This document shows positions 29,537 to 34,606 of a stretch of 34,606 nucleotides of DNA, in pieces (position 1 is the first letter of the stretch; every line of letters begins with the position of its first letter). The translations under genes and the position numbers were made by a program. This DNA is from Planctomycetaceae bacterium (GTDB lineage: Bacteria; Planctomycetota; Planctomycetia; Pirellulales; Pirellulaceae), in the NCBI GenBank assembly GCA_015490875.1, contig WFWZ01000098.1:1-34606 (forward strand), read 5' to 3'. The notes beneath the pieces are model-generated. The model was not told the DNA's origin, did not search any database, and saw nothing but the letters and a program-made list of their open reading frames with translations.

Positions 29537-29869
29537 ATGACGGACACGACTACATCGGCAATTTACTCCTCTTTCGGAGATGACCCTGTCTTGGGAGAAC
29601 TCGTGGAACAATACGTCGCGGAAATGCCCGATCGCATTGCCGCTCTGGAAGAAGCGTTCGCCTCGGGTGACCTGGAAGCGGTTCGCCGAACGGCTCACCA
29701 GATGAAAGGAGCCGCCGGCAGTTACGGTTTCGACGTGCTCACCGACTACGCGAGAACGCTCGAGTTTGCCGCGAAAGAGGGGCAGGATCTCGAAGCGGTC
29801 GAACGGTCGTTGCGCAATTTGATCTCGCTCTGCCGTTGTGTGCGAGCCGGAGCGCCGTCCGACGAGTGA
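29537..29869 (+). CDS. Free HPt phosphotransfer protein
   Basis: This 110-residue protein is a single histidine phosphotransfer domain. The phospho-accepting His54 is in RRTAHQMKGAAGSYGF, the classical HPt motif, within a predicted four-helix bundle. HPt proteins carry phosphate from the receiver of a hybrid kinase to a final regulator. The window holds two hybrid kinases ending in receivers and two stand-alone regulators, so a relay is plausible. It is the last gene of the plus-strand operon, and a repeat copy separates it from the convergent cheB. Confidence 0.88.
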   Translation: MTDTTTSAIYSSFGDDPVLGELVEQYVAEMPDRIAALEEAFASGDLEAVRRTAHQMKGAAGSYGFDVLTDYARTLEFAAKEGQDLEAVERSLRNLISLCRCVRAGAPSDE

Positions 29870-29919
29870 GACGATCGACTTCCCGGCGACTTCTCGAGCG
29901 TGCAGACTTAACGAGAGTC

Positions 29920-29985
29920 CTTTCGGCTCGGCCGGAGCCTCGCCCTCCCAACTCGCGTAACATCGCTCCTGAATACTGTGACCGA
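29920..29985. repeat. Partial copy D of the MITE-like repeat (right half)
   Basis: The sequence matches the right internal part of copy A: the 25-bp arm at 29925-29949 (ending CTCGCCCTCCC), then a diverged stretch ending CTTGAATACTATGA in copy A and CCTGAATACTGTGA here. It lies between the convergent HPt and cheB genes and ends a few bases before the cheB stop. No terminal inverted repeat is present in this copy. Confidence 0.75.
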
Positions 29986-29991
29986 TGGATC

Positions 29992-31107
29992 CTACCGAAC
30001 GCCGGCTGGCTTCGCGTTTCCGAAGAGCTCCAGGCACTTGCGGGGAATCAACGTGGCCAGATCGTCCAGGGCGAACTGCTCATCGACGTGGCCGGCCACG
30101 TAAGCCGCTCGGTTCATCCCATAGACATCCGACGTCGCCTGGTCCTGTCCCAACACATAGCCACCTGCGGCGCGAATGAGACGGCATCCTTCCACTCCAT
30201 CGTGCCCCATTCCCGTCATGATAACCCCCAGGCATGACGCTCCGAAGCGGTCGGCGGCCGACTGCATCATCACGTCGACCGATGGCTTATGACCGCTGAC
30301 CGGTTCGCCGTCTTTCACTCGGGTGATGATGCCCTGTGGTCCCGGGCGCAGGGAGAGATGGCGTCCTCCGGGAGCCACATACGCGCAGTTGGGACGCAGG
30401 AGATCCCCCGTTGTTGCTTCTTTCACTGAGACCGCTGATATCGAATCGAGCCGCCTCGCGAATGGACCGGTAAAATTGGCCGGCATGTGCTGGACGATGA
30501 CGATAGGAGGAAGGGGAAGCACAAGAGACTGGAACAGCGTGGCCAGAGCGGGGGGGCCGCCGGTGGAAATGCCGATGGCGATGCAGCAACCGGCATAACG
30601 CTCGGTCAATTCTCCCGTGCGTTCCGATCCTTCATGGTGCTGAAGCGGACGTTGTCGACGACGCTGCTTTTTCGTCCGGCGAATCCGCAAGATCCGCCTT
30701 ACATCGGCTCCCGCCACAGCTCGCATCTTCGGAATCAACTGACGACGGAAGTCATCCTGGGACGTCTTGAGGTCTTTCGGCTTTTCGATGTAGTCCATGG
30801 CCCCGCGGTCCAAGGCCTGCAATGTCACGTCGGTGTCGCGAGCCGTCAGCGCGCTGACCATGATGACGGGCACGGGATTGCTGGCGAGAATGGCATCCAG
30901 TGTCTCCAGGCCGTCCATGCGCGGCATTTGGACATCGAGCGTAACGACGTCGGGACGGTGTTGTTCCACTTTCTTCAGAGCGTCTTGTCCGTCGCGTGCC
31001 TTGGCCACTACGGTGAAACCGGGCTCGGCATCGATAATGTCGGCGAGGAGTTCACGAAGGACGAGCGAGTCGTCGACAACCAGGACGCGGATAGGTGGCC
31101 GATTCAT
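29992..31107 (-). CDS. cheB: CheB receptor methylesterase/glutamine deamidase
   Basis: CheB removes methyl groups from receptors when phosphorylated. The 371-residue protein has an N-terminal receiver with Asp58 in VVTLDVQMPRMDG and Lys109 in EKP. A basic linker (about 136-168) follows, then the esterase domain with the catalytic triad Ser181 in GISTGGPPAL, His207 in VQHMP and Asp303 in GMGHDGVEG. It is transcribed with cheR, 24 bases downstream of it and opposite to the main operon. Both CheB and CheD are present, giving two possible deamidases for one visible receptor. Confidence 0.95.
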   Translation of the reverse strand: MNRPPIRVLVVDDSLVLRELLADIIDAEPGFTVVAKARDGQDALKKVEQHRPDVVTLDVQMPRMDGLETLDAILASNPVPVIMVSALTARDTDVTLQALDRGAMDYIEKPKDLKTSQDDFRRQLIPKMRAVAGADVRRILRIRRTKKQRRRQRPLQHHEGSERTGELTERYAGCCIAIGISTGGPPALATLFQSLVLPLPPIVIVQHMPANFTGPFARRLDSISAVSVKEATTGDLLRPNCAYVAPGGRHLSLRPGPQGIITRVKDGEPVSGHKPSVDVMMQSAADRFGASCLGVIMTGMGHDGVEGCRLIRAAGGYVLGQDQATSDVYGMNRAAYVAGHVDEQFALDDLATLIPRKCLELFGNAKPAGVR

Positions 31108-31131
31108 AAGGCTAGTTATCTCCGGGATTGG

Positions 31132-31977
31132 TCACTTGGACGGTTTGCGATGCAACCACGGGTGAATCCGTTCATACGCCTTCAGCAGATCCGAAATGCC
31201 CTCGGCCGGTCCCGTGACGAGGTGTCCCCCTTTGGCAAGGACGCGGTCCACATTTGCGAAGACCGTTTTTTTCGACCCGGGATCGAAATAGATAAGCACG
31301 TTCTTGATTACAATCAAATCGAACGAACGGGCTTTCAGAGGCTCCATCAAATTGTGCTGCTGAAACTTCGTCCAATTGCGCAAGACCGGTTTGGGCTCCC
31401 ACGTCTCGCCGTCGACCTTCGTGAAAAACCGCCTCCGAAGCGACTCGGGCACTTGCTGCATGGCCCGTCTTCCGAACCGGGCCTCGCGAGCTTCTTCGAG
31501 AGCTCCAATGCCGATATCAGTGCCGAGGATTTCGATTTTCCACTGAGAATGATTGGCGAGACTCGAGGCAATGCAGCTGGCGATGGTATAGACCTCATCT
31601 CCGGTACTGCACGCCGCCGACCAGATGCGAAGGCTCTTGGGGCGCTGGCCCTTCCGAGCTTCACTCTGAATCGCCGGAAGATACTTCTTCGAAAACCATT
31701 CCCACTGGTTCGGATCCCGAAAGAGATATGTTTCGTGGGTTGTGATCTCTTGCAGGAAAGCATCCCACTCGGGGTCGTTGGGATCGAGTCGCGTCAGGAG
31801 CTCGTAATAAGCGTCATAATCGTCGATTCCCAGCGCTTTCATGCGGCGGCGGAGCCGGTTGGACAATAGAGTCTTTTTTTGCGGGGAGATGCGGATCCCC
31901 GTCCGATCGTAAAGGAACGTGGCGTAACGATTGAGTTGCCGGTCGGTGACCTGCCGCGTGGCCGCTTCGGTCTTCAT
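31132..31977 (-). CDS. cheR: CheR receptor methyltransferase
   Basis: CheR methylates receptor glutamates using S-adenosylmethionine. The 281-residue protein has the N-terminal helical domain (1-80), EITTHETYLFRD (77-88), the SAM-binding IWSAACSTGDEVYTIA (118-132) and FDLIVIKNVLIYFD (219-232). The SAM loop differs from the usual STGEEPYS by Asp for the first Glu and Val-Tyr-Thr after it; the fold should be intact. GGAGG lies five bases before the ATG. It heads the cheR-cheB pair, divergent from the unknown membrane protein gene. Confidence 0.94.
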   Translation of the reverse strand: MKTEAATRQVTDRQLNRYATFLYDRTGIRISPQKKTLLSNRLRRRMKALGIDDYDAYYELLTRLDPNDPEWDAFLQEITTHETYLFRDPNQWEWFSKKYLPAIQSEARKGQRPKSLRIWSAACSTGDEVYTIASCIASSLANHSQWKIEILGTDIGIGALEEAREARFGRRAMQQVPESLRRRFFTKVDGETWEPKPVLRNWTKFQQHNLMEPLKARSFDLIVIKNVLIYFDPGSKKTVFANVDRVLAKGGHLVTGPAEGISDLLKAYERIHPWLHRKPSK

Positions 31978-32288
31978 GGGAGCCTCCGGGTCAGTTGATG
32001 TGCGTTAGCAGAAGCCGTCACCGGACCGTAACTCTGGGCAAACGACCTCGAAGGCTCCCAAGAGGACGGGCCGGTGTGTCAGGTGTCTTCCAACGGGCCT
32101 CGCCGAAAAGTGGGCAGAAAGGGCGAGTGCGATACCTTTTCTATCTACGTCAAGATCCAAGGAAGAGCAAACCAAACCACTCTCCGCCAGTCGCACTGTG
32201 TGGGCTATGTTTCGGTAGGTGCATCCGGTCTGTCGCCAGGGATCGCTGGGAAGGTTGACCACCAAGAAGGGTCAAGAGGTGTGGTGCT
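31978..32288. other. Divergent gap between cheR and the unknown membrane gene
   Basis: This 311-base gap must hold start signals for both directions. The only structure noticed is TTGACC-N9-GGTCAA (32255-32275), an inverted repeat 13 bases before the GTG at 32289, which could be an operator. No promoter with paired boxes or RNA gene was recognised. Confidence 0.4.
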
Positions 32289-33011
32289 GTGTTTGGTGTG
32301 TTCTTTCTCGTTGCCGTCTTCAACTTGATTGTCGGCTACGTTCTGGGGTCGCTCTTCCCGAGCCAACCCAGCAGCCTCCGTATCCCGGCAAGATGTCTCC
32401 TACGACGACGGGGCGGCAGTAACGAGGCCATGGAGCATCGAGTACCTCGTGAGAGCAGCCCGGATAAGGATTCGTCCGCACGATCACCCTCCGTTGCGCC
32501 GACGTCTCGCGATACCGTCGAATCACTTCCGAGATCAGTGCCGTCAGCTGTCGAAGGCCGGTCTGATTCAACCTTATCGGGGACACTACCTCCTCCCTCC
32601 CCAGCTACCGACACTTCTAATCCGCTCCCAGAACCAGCTCCATCCAATGACCATGCGACCGACTGGGAGACTGTCGAAAAGGAGTTGACCAAGGTAGGTG
32701 ACCGGATTAGTTATGTACGGTCCATCCAAGACAAGACCCTGGCACAAGAAACGGTGGAAGCTTTTGCCGAAATGTTATCCGAGTGGTACACCCGAATGTC
32801 CGCCCAACTCGAGGCGAACGAGACGAATCCGACAATGGATGATGAGGAGTCGATGCAACTGGAACTGTTGGTTGCCCAATTGGAAACGACGCTGGCCAAT
32901 TTGAAATGTATCGATTGGGAGGAGGATCTTGACGCGATCATCGAACGTCTTGAGAAAGAAGTGCGCATCATCGATGGATTGCGACCGGCAGGAACCGGCA
33001 CAACAGCGTGA
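32289..33011 (+). CDS. Membrane-anchored protein of unknown function
   Basis: I do not recognise this 240-residue protein. It begins with one hydrophobic helix (FGVFFLVAVFNLIVGYVLGSLF, about 2-23, written here in part), typical of a signal anchor. A long Ser/Pro/Thr-rich, low-complexity linker (about 45-120) follows. An acidic helical domain (about 122-230) likely forms coiled coils: DWETVEKELTKVGDRISYV, then QLELLVAQLETTLANLK. The GTG start at 32289 is tentative, with only a weak ribosome-binding site. Its place between cheR-cheB and cheY-cheX suggests a link to the signalling island, such as a membrane scaffold or tether, but this is inference. Confidence 0.65.
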   Translation: MFGVFFLVAVFNLIVGYVLGSLFPSQPSSLRIPARCLLRRRGGSNEAMEHRVPRESSPDKDSSARSPSVAPTSRDTVESLPRSVPSAVEGRSDSTLSGTLPPPSPATDTSNPLPEPAPSNDHATDWETVEKELTKVGDRISYVRSIQDKTLAQETVEAFAEMLSEWYTRMSAQLEANETNPTMDDEESMQLELLVAQLETTLANLKCIDWEEDLDAIIERLEKEVRIIDGLRPAGTGTTA

Positions 33012-33134
33012 AGTACCACCACGAAGAGAAAGCGGCAACCGACAGAACGGCTTTTGTAAACTAGAGTATTGAAGAACCGCGAAACCTGCCCAGAATCGCA
33101 AGTCCACTGATTTGTTCATTGTGAGGAGCCTGTC

Positions 33135-33494
33135 ATGAAGGTACTGGTTGTAGACGACTCGGCAACGATGCGGAAAATCATCATTCGAGCTCTTGGAGCG
33201 GTGGGGGTCAACGATACGGCTCAAGCCGGCGATGGTGCTGAGGCGTTCGAGCTGTTTCAGCAGGAGTCGTTCGATCTCGTATTGACCGATTGGAACATGC
33301 CGAACAAGTCTGGTATCGATCTCGTCAAGGATATCCGGAGCAGCGGCTCGACCGTTCCGGTCGTGATGATCACAACGGAAGCCGAAAAAGGACGTGTACT
33401 CGAAGCGGTTCAGGCCGGAATCTCGGACTACCTCGTGAAACCGTTCACTCCTGAAGCCTTGCAGCAGAAACTCGAGAAGTTCGCTGCCGTATGA
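33135..33494 (+). CDS. cheY: CheY response regulator (second copy)
   Basis: This 119-residue receiver protein is a compact CheY. It has Asp7 and Asp8 in VVDDSATMRK, the phospho-acceptor Asp52 in LVLTDWNMPNKSG, Thr80 in MITTEAEKGRV and Lys102 in YLVKPF. DWNMP and TTEAEK are features of true chemotaxis CheY proteins that bind a motor switch or similar target. The first copy lacks them, so this one is the better candidate for the main output. GAGGAG lies before the ATG. A possible -10 (TAAACT at 33059-33064) lies upstream without a good -35. cheX follows after 46 bases. Confidence 0.94.
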   Translation: MKVLVVDDSATMRKIIIRALGAVGVNDTAQAGDGAEAFELFQQESFDLVLTDWNMPNKSGIDLVKDIRSSGSTVPVVMITTEAEKGRVLEAVQAGISDYLVKPFTPEALQQKLEKFAAV

Positions 33495-33540
33495 CCGCGC
33501 GGCCTGCCCGTTCACCGGCAAGGGAAGAAGGAATGTTCTC

Positions 33541-34029
33541 GTGCGAGTGGAATTGATCAACCCGTTCTTGACCGCCACCTGCGACGTGTTTCGAATGATG
33601 CTCGGAAGCGAGATTCATCGAGGCACGCCCGGACTGAAGCAGTCGCACACGCCGGAGTTCGAGGTGAGCGGGCTGATCGGCTTCTCGGGAAGCTATCACG
33701 GTATGGTGGTGGTCTCCCTCAGCCGCAATACGGCGCTCAATATCACCGAGTCGATGCTCGGACAGCGGCCTGAGGAACTCGATGATGAAGTCGTCGACAC
33801 GGTCGGCGAACTGACCAATATGATCGCGGGCGGGGCCAAGGCCCAACTCGAGCAATACCAGCTCAGCATCGGCCTTCCGACGGTGATTTGCGGCAAGCAC
33901 CACGCGATTTCGTTTCCATCGAGCTCCGTTCCCATCTCCCTACCGTTCGATACCGATTTGGGCCCGATTTGTGTCGACATCGGGCTGGCCGAAGCGAAGG
34001 CCGGCACAGAGGCCACAGCCGGAGGGTAG
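33541..34029 (+). CDS. cheX: CheX CheY-P phosphatase
   Basis: CheX dephosphorylates CheY-P. This 162-residue protein has the active-site pair Glu90 and Asn93 in DTVGELTNMIAGGAKAQL, following the conserved SGLIGFSGSYHGMVVVSLS sheet. The length matches the family. The GTG start at 33541 has AAGGA about nine bases upstream. Its location directly after the second cheY suggests it acts on that protein, giving the two CheY copies separate phosphatases. Confidence 0.93.
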   Translation: MRVELINPFLTATCDVFRMMLGSEIHRGTPGLKQSHTPEFEVSGLIGFSGSYHGMVVVSLSRNTALNITESMLGQRPEELDDEVVDTVGELTNMIAGGAKAQLEQYQLSIGLPTVICGKHHAISFPSSSVPISLPFDTDLGPICVDIGLAEAKAGTEATAGG

Positions 34030-34271
34030 GCTGCAACGCCCCGCGCTGTCGGCGGCGTCTGGCGGTTCGGAAGCCTCGAAGCCCCGGTGCCCGCGAGCTC
34101 CAAGGTCCAGGAAGATCAAGATTCGCCTTTTGGGATTCGCGGGTTTCCGCTACATTGAGGCCGCGTTTCGAAACGCCGGAAGAACGAAAGATGTCGCCGT
34201 GGGACCGCCGGTGACCGGGGAGTCCCCCGCTGGATTTCCAGATCAAGGCCGTTGCCAAGGAGGGTCGAGTC

Positions 34272-34606
34272 GTGGCCACAGTCGAAACGTTGGCGAAACT
34301 CGTCGGTGGAAGGGTTCGCGGGGATGGGGGAGTCGACATTGCCGAAGCGGCGACGCTCCGCAATGCCCTGCCGGGACAAATCACATTAGCGGTCAGCTCT
34401 GAGCTGGTGCGTGACCTCAGAGATTCTCAAGCGTCAGCCGCCGTCGTTCCCGTCGGTTTTCCCGACGTTCCGTTGCCGCTGATCGAAGTCGATGACGTCG
34501 AGTGCGCCTTTTCCCAAATCGTCGCGCATTTCCGACCACCTCGCTGCCTCACGATCCCCGCTTCTCCATCACCGTCTCTCCCCGATTCGGCTCGCGTCGG
34601 CCCCGG
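34272..34606 (+). CDS. lpxD: LpxD, UDP-3-O-acylglucosamine N-acyltransferase (N-terminal part)
   Basis: About 111 codons of an open frame run off the contig end. The pattern (TVETLAKLVGGRVRGDGG, then AATLRNALPGQITLAVS, ASAAVVPVGF and LIEVDDVECAFSQIVAHF) matches the N-terminal uridine-binding domain of LpxD, which adds the third acyl chain in lipid A synthesis. The hexapeptide-repeat domain lies beyond the window. The start is GTG at 34272 with a strong AAGGAGG seven bases upstream. The 242-base gap after cheX shows nothing clear and suggests its own promoter. It implies a lipid A-bearing outer membrane. Confidence 0.85.
   Translation, partial: MATVETLAKLVGGRVRGDGGVDIAEAATLRNALPGQITLAVSSELVRDLRDSQASAAVVPVGFPDVPLPLIEVDDVECAFSQIVAHFRPPRCLTIPASPSPSLPDSARVGP

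Noticed and set aside
28883..30037. Minus-strand open frame of 384 codons
   Set aside because: It is antisense to the response regulator and HPt genes, and its N-terminal part only translates the repeat copy D.
32255..32275. TTGACC-N9-GGTCAA as an operator
   Set aside because: A six-base arm pair is expected by chance and no second copy was seen, so it is mentioned only in the gap entry.

Overview
The window is a high-GC bacterial contig end, most likely from a member of the Planctomycetota (Pirellulales-like). This assignment rests on three things: a ceramidase-type hydrolase joined to a sulfatase, an lpxD gene implying an outer membrane, and a dispersed repeat that encodes 'GSAGASPS'-type protein tails, which I associate with this group. 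It is inference, with no marker gene to settle it. The first 25 bases are Nextera/Tn5 library adapter, not genome.

Layout. (1) 26-5294, plus strand: imuA (5' end missing), imuB and dnaE2, a coupled SOS mutagenesis cassette. (2) 5312-8029, minus: a secreted protein fusing a neutral-ceramidase-like domain to a formylglycine-type sulfatase. (3) 8218-9255, plus: hemB of the non-zinc type. (4) 9272-11041, minus: a secreted DUF885 metallopeptidase. (5) 11086-11462: a 377-bp MITE-like element with terminal inverted repeats. (6) 11513-13297, minus: nagB followed by a GlpG-like rhomboid protease. (7) 13516-14337, plus: an orphan ParA-type ATPase behind a strong sigma70-like promoter. (8) 14339-34029: a roughly 20-kb signalling island. 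(9) 34272-34606, plus: the 5' end of lpxD, cut by the contig end.

The signalling island has four transcription blocks. A minus-strand block (20960 down to 14339) encodes a single-domain response regulator, a first CheA-type kinase, a PAS-GAF hybrid histidine kinase and a membrane hybrid histidine kinase. A divergent plus-strand block (21331 to 29869) encodes CheW, a soluble PAS-containing chemoreceptor, a second CheA with two HPt domains, a CheC-like phosphatase with one active site, CheD, CheY, CheV, a response regulator and a free HPt protein. A minus-strand pair encodes CheR and CheB. A last plus-strand block encodes a membrane-anchored protein of unknown function, a second CheY and CheX.

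The full adaptation set (CheR, CheB, CheD) and three phosphatase or sink candidates (CheC-like, CheX, CheV) are present, but no flagellar or pilus gene is in the window. The output of the island therefore cannot be read from sequence. My main inference is that the two hybrid kinases, which end in receiver domains, may pass phosphate through the free HPt protein to the stand-alone regulators, linking a phosphorelay to the chemosensory array.
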